Shown here piece after piece: positions 1-11,791 of a stretch of DNA of 64,000 bases. Position 1 is the first letter of the stretch, and every line of letters begins with the position of its first letter. The stretch lies in assembly GCA_019096065.1 (NCBI GenBank), contig JAGUCH010000003.1, positions 6,262,001 through 6,326,000 of the forward strand, written 5' to 3'. Made by a program: the position numbers and the translations under genes. This DNA comes from Paracyclopina nana. Taxonomy: Eukaryota > Arthropoda > Copepoda > Cyclopoida > Cyclopettidae. Under the pieces are notes generated by a model. The model was not told the origin of the DNA and did not search any database. It saw nothing but the letters and a program-made list of their open reading frames with translations.

Positions 1-2049
1 GACTTCCAAGTGCACTAAAAGTGCTTTTTTCAAATCACGAGACATCCTTCCGTTTCGCTAAAGAGAGGTTCTCTTTAACTCAACTTGTCCTTTAGTTTCG
101 TCAGAGAAGTTAATCTCTAAGACTCAACTAGGTTTTGTACTAAGTTAACACAAATGCTAACTTTTCGTACAGGGCTACGTCGCACGACTTAAAAGCACTA
201 GGCCTCTAATCGCACTCAATTAAAAGCTAAAGCTTTTAATCGTAATACTGTTCAAAGCACAGTTAGCTTCCTACTTACGCCGGTCAAGTGACTCGGAGAA
301 AAAGTTGCAATTACTATGACAAGTTTTATTTCAATGATTAGGACCACTTTTACCTAAGTAGTCTTCACCAAAGACCCACACGCACACAAATATACACACA
401 CACACACAAGAATAAAGATGAGCACTTGCTCAGAAGAGATATTACCAAACCTAGGCACCAGATGTCCAACAGAATCCTAAGTGCCCACAAACTGAAAAAC
501 AAGGGTTGCATTCACTTTTACCAATCCTGAACGCCACTATGCTGAGCAAGCTCAACAAAGTGAATGGAAAGAGAAAGAGGTACACACACACACACAGGTA
601 TACGAAGCTCGCCCAGGCGCGCACTCTTTGCGCCCCAGAAGAGCCCTGGTCCAGAGCACCATACATTTTCCAAGGTGGCTTCCACCCCAAGCTCCATGCA
701 CGCCCTACGCGCTCCAGGTTATTCGTTCTTCCATCTGCTTCAGCTTCTAACGGGTTCAACTTTCCAAAATGGCTCCCATCTTGAGCTCCATTGACCCATT
801 AAAGCCCACAGGGGCAATGACACGCATGCCACCACCCGGCTACCATTTCCGGCTGCTTGGCTCCCATTTTCCAGCTTAAGACAAGCAAGGACGTCCCCAC
901 GGGCCTTCTCCCTTAGGAAATGATAGTACCAAGCCACACAACATAGGAACTTTGTCTGGCTAGGGTCCATGGAATTTTCTTCACAAACTAGGGCCGTCCA
1001 TTCATAGATATAGTCTATTTAGGCACAACCTCTAAATGTGGCAACGGTGCGAAATGTACGTGTGCCTTTTTCATTGCATTTACCGCTAGACTACACATAG
1101 ACACTTCCACCGGGATGGCCTTCTTGGCTCGTCAGCCTCAGGACTTTTACAGTATTGACACACCCCAGTCGCAACTAAGGTGCCGCCTAACCATTGCAGC
1201 CTCGCCCTCGGCAATTCACAGCCACAAATGGGTAACTTCAGGACGCATCCATCCGTCTTTTTCCAGGACTTCTTTTGGTCTTCAAACCACTAGAGAGAGA
1301 GTGGCCATTCAATCCCTCCGGGGCCTCCAAAATGGTGTACAATTCGTACTCTCTTCAGGAACCTAGGAAGGTTAAGCATCGGTCCCAAGTCCAGTACTCA
1401 TTCGCAACACCGGAGCTGCCAGGTCTCACGAGCCGCTATGCAGAGGCCGCAGCCTCACGTACACAGCTTCTGGCAAGGAACCTCTCGGCACGCTTATGTA
1501 CAGTTGACCAGTGGTTAAGGCTCGCCCTTTCACCCTGATCATTCCAGGGATCAGGATCTCGCTATGAGTCCGAGCACTAATATACTTCATTAAGGTCTGA
1601 TGGTATTTTCTATTCATTAGCTGGCACAACACAACATAACAGCTGCTTCTAATCAGAGCTCAAAACAATATATATGACAATAAAGTTTCTTCTCTGCGGC
1701 TGTCTCTTCAGTGCTGCACACATCAAACTTGGTGAGGATCTTCAGGTTCCAGCTGCTGGCAGAGTTCACACGAGTCAACCTCTAGCTATAAAGTTGACAT
1801 GTTGCTTCTCTGAGGTCCCCCGAAGAACTCCCCTCTACCTCGCCATCCTGCCTTGTCCTCCCAAGGCTAACCTCCCTTCACCAGGTAGCTTCATCTTCCT
1901 TCCCATATTTCTGATGCAATCAATAGGGAGGTTGCGAGGTTATGGTTGATATTTTTGCGTTGAATAGTCATCTTCTTCTTCCTTCTATTTCTGTCATCCC
2001 ATTTCCATATCATAACGCCATGATGAACTTGTCGTCCATCACACTTGAG
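1..2049. other. Non-coding stretch with CA microsatellites
   Basis: No ORF here resembles a protein I know, and none joins a convincing splice pattern. Two short CA-rich microsatellites are visible, at about 374-410 and 581-598. The end of this stretch, a pyrimidine-rich run followed by an AG at 2048-2049, looks like the splice acceptor of the DEG/ENaC exon that follows. Upstream exons of that gene must lie in this stretch or outside the window, but I could not identify them. Confidence 0.5.
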
Positions 2050-2452
2050 CCTGTGTAAAACTAAAGAAGAGATGGATTTGCTGAGAAACCTACTTATTCA
2101 AATAAGGCTCAAAAAAGGGTCCGATATTCTGGAGGATTGTCCCATTACAAATTGTGAATATTTTCAATGGCAAATCAATACTTTGATACCGGACAAAATT
2201 CATAACTCTAGCCATTCTGGTGTTTCATTTTTTGCTCCAGATTCAACTGTAATGGCTGAAATTTGCCCTCTTCGTCCTCATTGATTTAAAATCCAATTCT
2301 AGATTGATGTGGCTATTGAACACAAATTATTTACTTTATGGAATTGCGTTGGCAACATTGGAGGCTATTTGGGCCTTTTACTCGGGGTCAGTGCCATATC
2401 TCTAGTAGATTTTCTTTCCGAGCTTTTGAAATCATTTCCTAAAAAATTGTGA
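2050..2452 (+). CDS. DEG/ENaC sodium channel, C-terminal two exons
   Basis: This is the 3' end of a degenerin/epithelial sodium channel gene, a trimeric plasma-membrane cation channel family. The exon at 2050-2248 encodes the last part of the extracellular domain, including a CPITNC cysteine pair. An intron at 2249-2302 (gt..ag, 54 bp, phase 0) joins it to 2303-2452, which encodes the pre-M2 and M2 segment with NIGGYLGLLLGVS; the GVS tripeptide fits the family's G/S-x-S selectivity filter. The stop TGA is at 2450-2452 and an AATAAA lies at 2517. The N-terminal half was not found upstream, so this may be a fragment of a larger gene or a decayed copy. A related gene lies on the minus strand at 34711-35870. 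Confidence 0.7.
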
Positions 2453-2811
2453 TAATATTGGGCCTCAATTCGGTTCATTTGTTGTCCGTTCGGCTTATTT
2501 ATCCAACTCTGCAAACAATAAAGTCCCTGGTTTGAAAATGAATGAAGTTATGAAATTCAATTCAATTAATGCCTCATACTAAAGATCATAGAGCAAAAGA
2601 TCAACAGTTTCCATTACAATGAACCGAAAGAATTTTAAAAATAATGTTACAATTCAAGATGGATTATCATAAAAGATGATGAGATGTCACATTGCAGCAT
2701 AATGAAAAAATTGCCAGGCTGTTTGTAGCTTCTTAAACTTGGTAACCCGCCTTAATTAATAATTCAATGCTTGTAGCTCATTAAAGTTCCCTTTAAAGTT
2801 CAAATTAGCAT

Positions 2812-3684
2812 TTGAGTAGAATAAAAGGCAATTTAACTGATAATGCTTCCAAATTGAGCACCAAGTCTTGGCCGACTTGCTTTTCTAGTTCATTTGGGCC
2901 ATTCGCTATGTATTTTATTGCGCTAAAAAACCTTCTTGTGTGTCTGTTGGTAGGGTTATTTACATTTATAACCTATGACTCCATTTTGGAATTGACTGAG
3001 GATAAAAGAGAGAAAGGAAGCTGAGCCAATTTCCTGTATTCGTAATATGTCCTTTTCAATACAACAATGAGAGTTAAGCTATTGCTCCTGGGAAATTTTA
3101 TGATTCTATTGGCCCATCGTACGGTGACAATGAGTTACATCCCGCAGTTCTTGCCTCATCAATCAATATTTACAGGATGAATGAAAGGTAGTTCTTTTAA
3201 TAAATGTGATATCTGTTCTCACCTTCTTTTTAGTTATAGCTTATCTGATCCCAAAATCTTATCAAATCATTTGAATACTACTTGGCATGAGGTGTGGAGA
3301 AAGTCACTAAGCTTAAGCTTTTTATCAAAATCTGAAATGTATCTGGTGCCCTGTGTAACTTTGACGATCCCTGAGAAAATTTTGCCAACTGAGTTTGCTG
3401 TAGAACTAGTATTTACAATTCATGTAAAGCCTATTTTAATCAGCCTCTTTTCAAGGTTGATATTTATGTTGATATGAGGAATTTTAGTCTTATATTGTTT
3501 GGGTTAACCGACAGATTGCTAGGAAAGAGTTTTCACCAATTTCCATGGGGTCAAACAACATTTTTGCAGAGGCATGAATATTTGAACAAATACTTAGGGC
3601 CATTGAACTATAAAAAATAGAAACGCTGCAAATGCTCCTTGTGTGGAATCGGGCAGGGACAAGTTCAAATGTGAAGAAAATAAG
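2812..3684 (+). pseudogene. Degenerate DEG/ENaC channel, N-terminal half
   Basis: Successive segments look like the N-terminal half of a DEG/ENaC channel. They include a first membrane segment (ALKNLLVCLLVGLFTF), then QFPVFVICPFQYNN, the family's post-M1 signature. Later come LTIPEKILPTEF, matching the LEIPEEMDVSEV region of the copy at 34.7-35.9 kb, and HEYLNKYLGPLNY, matching its ELYNMLDYLGQK region. These pieces are interrupted by in-frame stops (the TAA after NNES near 3073 and a TAG near 3189) and by frame changes that no GT-AG intron readily repairs. I therefore call a pseudogene. It lies directly downstream of the C-terminal fragment at 2050-2452 in the same orientation, which suggests a former tandem cluster. 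Confidence 0.6.
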
Positions 3685-3745
3685 TTACTGTTAAAAATGT
3701 AACAATACTGTCATCTGGACAGTATTGACATTTTTGTCAACTTCG
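3683..3745. repeat. Short hairpin-forming inverted repeat
   Basis: The arms around AACAATACTGTC (3701-3712) and GACAGTATTGACATTTTT (3718-3735) are complementary over 18 bp, with a 2-nt bulge and a 5-nt loop (atctg). Weaker pairing continues outwards (AAGTT / AACTT). It could be a relic of a small foldback element or simply a stable hairpin. No gene is associated with it. Confidence 0.6.
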
Positions 3746-4207
3746 TGGCGGTTTAAAGTCCCAATAGTATTTTTAGATGCTAAAAATTTAACTTAGAAAT
3801 TAGCCTCGTTGGCAGGTCAAGCTCTGCGGTCAATCGCGCACGCGCATCTCCAGCAAGAGCTCAGCACTTGCAGGGTAACCAGATATTTAGAGGGATATGT
3901 ACTATTTAGTCAGAATTTTTCCAAAAAGCACCAAAATAACGAGTTTGGCTTAAAATTGATCGAGAATGTTTCTGATGTGTTTTAATGGTCTTCAATAGGA
4001 TTGATTTGGAAGACTTTAATAAAAGGCAATGCTATATTTTTAAAAAGCCAGAATGTACTTGAAATGAGTGTGTTCTGATATTACATATCCAGGGTAGCAA
4101 CGCAAGAACTCAGCAGTCAACAATCACTGCTAAATGCGGTGTCATTTCAATAGATGGCGATTTTTCATGCATTTTTAAATCACTCATCAGATCTTATTAT
4201 TTGATGT

Positions 4208-4284
4208 GATCTGGTGGCGTTGTGGCAGTGTGCAGACCTTTCACTCAGCAGACCCAGGTTCGAATCCTGGTCAAGTCTTTTTTT
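4208..4284 (+). tRNA. tRNA-Glu(TTC)-like sequence, probably a pseudogene or SINE head
   Basis: A good T arm is present: ccagg-TTCGAAT-cctgg (4254-4270). The acceptor arms (4208-4214 with 4271-4277) pair at six of seven positions, counting wobbles. An A-box-like TGGCGTTGTGG and the anticodon loop ctTTCac (TTC at 4240-4242) follow the tRNA-Glu layout. A run of seven T at 4278-4284 would terminate RNA polymerase III. The anticodon stem does not pair properly in the expected register, so this is more likely a tRNA-derived retroelement head or pseudogene than a working tRNA. Confidence 0.45.
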
Positions 4285-4713
4285 AATTGAAGAAGAACTC
4301 TCAAGTTGCCAACTGTACAATAATAATTTATTGCTTAGTAGTAGTAATGTCTACAATTGTTAGCTTTCATTAATGACTATAAAATAAATTAGTATTTCAA
4401 TGTTTTTTGCTCAGCTATTGCTTTACATTTCAAGCACCTATTTTTGAGCGGTAAGCAGGCTCATTTTCATCATCTTGCACAAATTGACCAGCATGCTTTC
4501 CATCAAGCTGAAAGAGAGAAACGAGTGCTTTTATTTGCTTTTTTGAAGGAAAAAGTATTAAAGCAATGGGTAAATACTGGAAAAGCAAGATGGTATTTTT
4601 CAATGCTATACCGCTTCAGACAAACTTAATAATACATACATATAAACTAAGTATATAAGAAAATCTGAGAAATTATTGGAGAGATATTCAAACTAAAATT
4701 ATGCTTGTATTTT
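4285..4713. other. Intergenic, nothing recognised
   Basis: AT-rich sequence between the tRNA-like element and the 3' end of the SLC4 gene. A 61-codon open frame at 4444-4629 has no recognisable features and I did not accept it as a gene. Confidence 0.5.
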
Positions 4714-7700
4714 TTACTTTGTCCTCTCATTTTTGGTCTGCTCTCCCTAAAAAAGAAACCTTTTTGTTATTCTGTGTAGCAGTCGTGATTCGCGAACTCC
4801 CTTGAGCAATCTCAAGCAAAACACTGCCAGATATGGCATTACCAAGTGGTCTTAGATTCCTGGAAAAGAAGACAAATGGTGTGTAACTTACAGCTTCAAG
4901 TTCTAGCTGATCGAATATCAAATTAAGTGACATTCTGTAGGGCACCATGCCTACAACAAAGAAGGGAAGAGCCAAAGCAATGGGGGAAGACTTCACGGTC
5001 CACAACAGCATCAATCCACAAAACTCGAGAATTGTGAACAAATGCATTTTCCAAGTTTTCACCTGTAACCATTGAGATACAGCTACTGAATTGTAAGCTA
5101 TTTATAAATACTTACTCTTCTGACATAGTTGAATCTGGGATGATGTTTCACAGGCACCAGGAACAAAATTAGCCTGTCAAACAGCTGAATTCCATTCATC
5201 GAGGAGATTCCCATGTAGAGGAAGACGCCAAATAAAACAGCATATGGAATGTGCTTGAGCAGGGGTGACAGAAATATAGACAACCCAATGAGCACAGAGA
5301 CTAGCAAACATGACAACCTTTGGTCTTTCACCTCCACAACTTTGGGCATTTCACCGGGAGCATGTGTGGTTGACATCACAGTTAAAGCACTGGCATGGGC
5401 ATTTGCCCGGACAGTTGCAGCACAAATGAAAGGACCTCCCAATAATCCAGCCACTAAATTTATCACAGACAACAAAACTATGTCCCAATGTAGACCAGCA
5501 CCCTTTAAGTTTCCAGATTTTTCAATCATTATTAACCTGGAAAAAGGTTAAAATGTTATGCTAATAGTGGAGTGACCTGTAATTTTGATCTTACTCGCAA
5601 ATGTGTGTTTCTATGAATAGCACAAGATAAAGTAGGATGGCGGGCAAAATTGATGCCACGGCCATCCAGGCCTCCAAAGGCTGAATTTCGCCAAGAGGAT
5701 TGATGATCCATCCCCTTAGGTTAGGGGAAGTTACCTCCAGACCATCTGGCACCTTCAGCTTTTCAGTAAAAGTTTCTTCGATGAAAAAGTCCCCTGCAAC
5801 CATGATGGCAATTGAAATAGGTACTCCAAAATCTCCAAGGATTTTTCTAGCCTAAAAAAGAGATGGAGAAGGATGAGAAAGCTTGCCACTAATTGCTTTT
5901 TATTTCTCCCCTTTTTTTGTCAGTATTGTCAACAAACTGAAGCCACTGGCGGTAGTGAATTGATTGAGAGAATACTTACAGTTCTGCCCAGGAAAGTGCT
6001 TCCTTTGACGGCTCTAAGAAAATAAGCCACAAAAAAGGTGCCAAACATCAAGATGGTAGACAGCAGAGCTGTATTAGGCTCAGTTTTCACAACCTCAGCC
6101 AGTTCAGGAATTGTAGAATTGGCATTGTAAGCTGATTGAGTGCAATAGAAAGACAAAGGTGCCAAAGGATGGTCTTTGTATACCTATAAAATTAGACGAT
6201 TATATTTCGTTTTTATTGGAAAGGAGTTTATATATAACTCACTTGAACTAGCTTCTTCATAGCTTCAAATATGAAGATCAATGAAACCAGAGAGGAGAAA
6301 ATTTCCTTGGTGAACTTTGTGAAAAACTTGACTAGAAGAGAGCCTTGAAACATGGCAACCACTAAGGCTACCACAATCAGCCAGACTCCAATCCATATCC
6401 TTATGGCCAAGTAGTCCACTCCATTTTCTGAACATAGCTTGAAAAGAGACTCATCAAAGAGCAAAAGTGGGCCAGTGGAGCCAGTTATGATTAATGGCAT
6501 TCCAGAAAACAGAGCAAATATGATGCCAGTAATGGAGCTCAAGACGATGGTTTCGGAAATGCCAATCAAGTTCTCAGTCTTCTCACCCAGGAGTCCACCA
6601 AAGGCGACTGCTCCAGAAAGGCCAGCAAAGTAAATGAAAATGGCAGCAGCAAAGCACTGAGAGCAGAGTCCATCCTTGAAGTCTGACAAGTAAAACTTGG
6701 ACCTCCTTCGAATGTCATTGATCATTCCACCAAAGAAGAAAGGGGCTTTCATCAAAGGGTTGGTCTTGTAGCTTTCGGTCAGGCCATTGTCTGCGTCCAT
6801 GGCCTTTTCGGTTGCCGTGTTGGAGTTCTTGTTCATTTTGTCCTTCCGTTTCCGCCTCAACTCATCTATTTCACTCATGCTGAGCAAGTTTTTGCTGTCC
6901 CAGTCACCAGGCGGCAGAACCACAGATTCATCCAGGAAATTGTTGATTGCACTCAGCAAGTCCTTTCTATCTTCAGCTCTGTAGCAAGCATTTTGGAAGG
7001 GCATGTTTGACATCAATGTGGAAAATGACCTACCCACCTCATGGCAGTCAATGTTAGTGGAAGATGTGGGGGTGAGCAAAAGGAAAATGAACCTAACTGG
7101 AATGGGAATTTCTAGGCCATCAGGCATGACAGTGCCCTCAGCTAGTCTGACAAAGGCAGTGAGAGGCTCTTTGATGATATCCAGGTTGCCTACAAGAGTC
7201 AGAGCACCTTCAGTGTCCTCCGGAAGCCTCATCATAATTGACTGGGATTTCTTAGCCAAAGCTGACAGCTTTTTAGGATCTCCCGCAAAGGATGGTGACC
7301 TTTGGAGGGAAGCATTGGAGCCACTGAATTCTGGCATGTCAATGATTTTGTGATCGATGTTTCCGTTTGGTTCCGTATGTTCCACTACTGATGGTGTTTT
7401 GCTAGCTTTCCTGGAATAATTGTGTTTTTCGTCTTCCAGCAAGTGCTTGATTTGGTGCACAAACTCCGAATCTCCTCTGGAGAATTGCCTTGAGATTCTG
7501 GATTTCAAGTTAGGCTCGATATCATCATTCACCGAGTCCTGTGAATCACAAAAATGAACTTTTCATGCTTACTCTTACATCTACTACCTCAGCTAGCTTA
7601 CTGAAACAGAAATGTAGCTCTGCTTTCTCAGTGAGCCTCTCCACTTGAAAACCTTGCTGTCCACGTATTTATGCTTGTGCAGCAAAACTCGAAGTAGTTC

Positions 7701-9561
7701 GTAGCTGGTCTCCTCGTTGATGTAGCCAATTTCCAGCATCTCCTCCACAATGGAGCTCAGAACGTTTGTCAAATCTTTCCCGACGTGATCGAGTAAAATA
7801 GCTCCTAAAATAACAGTTCTTACTATTTCAAAATCACCAATTAGAGAGTATATCTATCACCTTTTTCCAGGTGAATTCTCAAGTTAAGTAATGAGTGGAA
7901 GGACAAGCTGGACACGTGAGGTTTTCCCCAACGTTCTGCTCCCGGTTCTCTGGCCTCCTCATACTTGATCCACCTTGACATCTCCACCCATTCATCCCCA
8001 ATTAGCTCATCCATCTCAATAAACAAGCTATGTGGGCTTCGGTCGACTTGCTGTTTCTCCTCAGAATACATGGAATCCATCATCGATCTTTGGTGCTCTT
8101 TGGAAGACTTCCCCGTCCGTTGGACTGTCAAGGTTCCGGAGTTCACCGAGGATTGGCGCTTCACTTTAGTATGCCTTGGAGAAACGCTAAGAGGGTCAAA
8201 TCGATGATGAGATATGGCTTCCAGATCTTTGTTTTGCAGCATCATGGCTTCTTCATCGAGATCCATTATGTTGGTCACATAATTCATTTCTGTTCCACGC
8301 GCACTTCTTTGGCTGATGACGTCATCCTCGATCAAATTGACCGATCCTCTTCGTTTCGTGTACTTTTTCCTTTTTCTCGTTTTCTTCTTTTTCTCCCCCT
8401 CGAAGTATTCATTGCTATCAAGAGCGAATGTTTCTGTGTCGTCGCCATGCTCTTCCACGTCAGCATCCTGGTCAGATATTGTTTTTTCAGGGGAATCCAC
8501 CTCGAAGCTAGTGATTTTGGACATTTCAGATATCGTCCTTTGCCTTTTATTCATTGAGAGCCCCTCATCAGGTGTTGTGCATATGAATTCCCTGTCAATA
8601 AAAGTTACTTTTTACTAGCTGCTTCGAAAACCTATTTTTTGCATCCTTGCTAAGTTGCTGTAGTTGGCACTAGCCCAGTGCATATGCTATAGTATATGTA
8701 CCTTTCTAAACTGGATCGTGAATCTGGCTTAAAAGCTGCTACAATGTCTTCGTCGTGTATAGTTGGCAACGGCCCAACTACATCCTTCTTGCTTTTGCTC
8801 TTTCGAGATCTGTCAATCACGGAATGGTAGGGTCGATGACGAGAGGCATAATCTTGAAATTGTGGGCAATTCTCGTCATTCGTTCCAGCGAGGCACCAAC
8901 TTTTCAAAGAGCCTGAAGCAGTGTTGACTTTCCTCATTGTGGGCATGTCTGAAAAAATGAAGTATTTCGCATGATAAGATATTATGCACGCTCATGAAGG
9001 CTCCGAAATGCTTTAAAAACCGAATTCCTCTAAAAAGTGGAATCTTCCCAGCTTTTGTACGTGACCTTCCTATATCAGCATATATACGTACAAGTTTTTA
9101 TGTATAGCCTGTATTTTTAGCATAATTATCCTGTTTTTTCAAGGCAACTCGTTGTTGCAAAATGCGCCACGTACAATATTAACAGATGTTAAAGATAGCA
9201 TCTAAGTATACTTTCCAAATGAGTAATTACCACATTTAGGGTCATATTGCTGGGACATGGATCTGCCAGGCTTTCTATTGATGCTGAAGAGCTCTTCACC
9301 GTTCTCACACATCCTGACCGTTTTTGTGCCCTTGGTGGCCAATTCGCTGTCGGAGCTAGGTTCAGCTCCATGATGCGGAGACCACGAAACTGGCTCATTT
9401 GTGAGTGCCTTGTTGTAGTAAATTACCCCAGAATCGAGGTTTGGAGCCTCGATGGTTGGCACGGAAGTAGCGAACGCGTGCAACTCAAACTTTTCAGGGT
9501 GAAAGAGCCGCTCACATTCTCGTTTCAGCCGATCTTCTTCTTCTTCTTCATTGCCTTCACC
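4714..9561 (-). CDS. SLC4A: SLC4 anion exchanger (AE2-like), 5' end missing
   Basis: Plasma-membrane chloride/bicarbonate exchanger of the band-3/AE family. Ten exons join in frame: 9561-9231, 8948-8702, 8591-7861, 7804-7602, 7538-6243, 6183-5980, 5851-5595, 5536-5116, 5062-4892 and 4746-4714, giving 1,297 codons plus stop. After an acidic start (EGNEEEEEDRLKRECERL) comes the cytoplasmic domain with RWIKYEEAREPGAERWGKPH and FLDESVVLPPGDW. The membrane domain begins near codon 775 and contains FAGLSGAVAFGGLLGEKT, LGDFGVPISIAIMV and HASALTVMSTTHAPG. A Lys-rich and Ser-rich insert occupies exon 3. The first visible exon has a good acceptor at 9562-9563, so at least one upstream exon carrying the start codon is missing. 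The last exon gives an 11-codon sequence ending ERTK; reading through its donor would give a different 54-residue tail. The closest match in memory is vertebrate AE2/AE3. Transport specificity is inferred from family membership. Confidence 0.93.
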
Positions 9562-11791
9562 CTGAAAGAAAGCAGAGTAAGCATCAAGCACATAACAGGA
9601 AAAAGGCGATACTGCACGAGGCCTTTGACGCGTGAAAAAGGTCTGTCATTCAAAATGTGAAAGCTGAGGAAATTGGCATACACATTATGACAGTGTAAGC
9701 TGCTGTTCTGCACTTTGCTTAGAATGGCATTTTTCAGGGCTGAACTTAAAGAGAAACATTCAATCTTGAGAAGGGTGACTATTTAATTTTTTTCAGATCT
9801 CACCTAAGAATGAAACATACATTATTTTCCTACATTCATTGCCCGTACATTAGCCTAAATAATTTTTAAATACAGTAATTTAAAGACAACAAAGAGAAAG
9901 CAAATTTGAGTGCATCAGGGCCGGGGTAAAAAACTTGTGTCAAATAACTTGCACTCTTGTTCGACAAAATTGATGTCAGATTTGATAATAATCATTGCAT
10001 TAACTAGTCAAATGCTGGAGCAGAATTACAAAGCATGACAACTTTCGTTTCAGGGAAATTTAGCACATAGCAGAATTATGGATCAAGCTTGATAGTGCGA
10101 CTAAAGAGAAGTTTTGTGTAAAGCTTAGCTCTGTTTTCGAGGCCAGCAGTAAAGAGACGACTCGCAGCTCGCTCTCTACCAGCCGGTGGTAGACTTGTGT
10201 AGCACAACGGTGGTCGCTAAGGCTGGGAAAGTACTCGGAAAGATTTATGTTTAGGGAAGCCTCAAGGGCTCTTCCTAAACTCGATCCCCTGCAATTGCAG
10301 TCCAAAAGCATTTTATTCGGATTCATTTTAGGATGCAATGGAGGATTTGATTGAATTTAATTTGCTTACTTTTTGCTCTACTCAGCAAAAAAAAAGCTTT
10401 GATGCGCCTTCAATTGAAAAGTTTACAGGGAGAACACATTAAATTGATGGGAGATGAAGTGAATAGAAAATACGCCAGGCTTATATTTACTTTTACAGAT
10501 TAAATCATTTCAGAATCTCTTTTGATGCAAAATGTTTTAGAGCCTAAGTTGCGAGTCAATTTACTAGCTCAACGAAAAACGTACTTTGATAATAAGCCAC
10601 TTATTTAGAGCTTTCTGAACAGCATCAAGTTAAGTTGAGGCCGAAAAGCTCGTTGAGAGCTGCCCGCATTGTTGTAAGCACAACAGTTTGTTTAGCCGAG
10701 GCCCAGTGTGTTTGAGTCAGTCCCAGTAATTTCCTTATTTCTCTCTCTCAGGTTTATTCTTTTCATGGCCCCAACGCGGAGCAATTTCGAAAAGAAGCTC
10801 GCCATGCACATAACCTTGAGCCAAGATACTTCTCTTCCTATGAAAGATCCCCTATAGTGTCTTTTGGGCCTCTCTTTAGCCCAATTGTCCCAGTGTGCTC
10901 CTCTAACTCTTGGATAGTACAACGTGTCCCGTATCTTGACCTATTGCTCGTTTTTAAGTTGACTTGCTCTGTAGCCTACACAATTGAATATATTAGAAAA
11001 AATTCTCTTTTCTAGTCGGGGCTTTAGGAGGACATTCGGCCAAGTTTCTTGATACTCTCAACTTTTGTACTGGCTTGCTGTGGAATTGGCCTCCAGCATC
11101 TTCGGTTCCTTCTCGGATACCATGTATAGCAAAAATACTAGATAGAACCGGCTTTCCATGGCTGGTTGAGGCAAAAGGCTCATAGAAGATGAGGTCGTCT
11201 CTATGCCAAGGTCGAAGCTACACAAGCTGAAGATTTGCATTTGCTAGTCCATCTCATTGATTGAAATAAAGTTGACGATTAATAAGTCGTTAAATGACAC
11301 TATAACTTTAATTTGAATTAAGAATTTGCGGCTTACTCTTCAAAAGTAAAATAAAGAAATGAAGTGCAAAGAAAGCTCTGGAGAAACTCCCAGAAAAGGT
11401 TGTGCAACCCTATATCTACTATGTTTGTTAACAATCACATGGATGTCAATGCCAAGGTCAATCATCCCCATATCCTTAGTGCAGCAGAACAAACAAAGCG
11501 TTCTTACGTAAGTTTTGCATTAAAAGCAGGAAAAGCATATTTAGAAAGCAGTCTATTTGGAGTCTCTTACGCTTTCAATGGGAGCCTGTTGGTTGGCGTG
11601 ATCAGGCCTACCGCCCACGGGACTCTTCTCGGCCATGTTGCACTAGAAGCTGCCCATAATCAGCTGAGACTGGGGTAGAATTATTCCGGCTTTCTAGATG
11701 TAGCATTCTGTCAAAGCTCTTTCCTAGGCGCTTCCTTTGGAGGTTTGTCGGCGGCGCACGCGCGCGCTCCTAATGCATTTTCTACCATCAT
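9562..11791. other. Intergenic, probably holding 5' exons of the SLC4 gene
   Basis: The missing first exon(s) and promoter of the minus-strand SLC4 gene should lie here or further along, but I could not point to a convincing initiator exon. Open frames at 10060-10338 (-), 10692-10922 (-) and 11364-11678 (+) have no family features. Confidence 0.4.

Noticed and set aside
451..1949. Several short ORFs near the window start
   Set aside because: No family features, low complexity in places, and no consistent splice sites.
3850..4110. Possible inverted ends (CTTGCAGGGTAACC... and ...GGGTAGCAACGCAAG)
   Set aside because: The match is short and needs several gaps; it could be chance.
8030..8618. 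Long plus-strand ORFs opposite SLC4 exon 3
   Set aside because: These are antisense shadows of the Lys/Ser-rich coding exon.
11364..11678. 104-codon ORF just left of the TIR element
   Set aside because: Hydrophobic but unlike any family known to me; no splice or polyA support.
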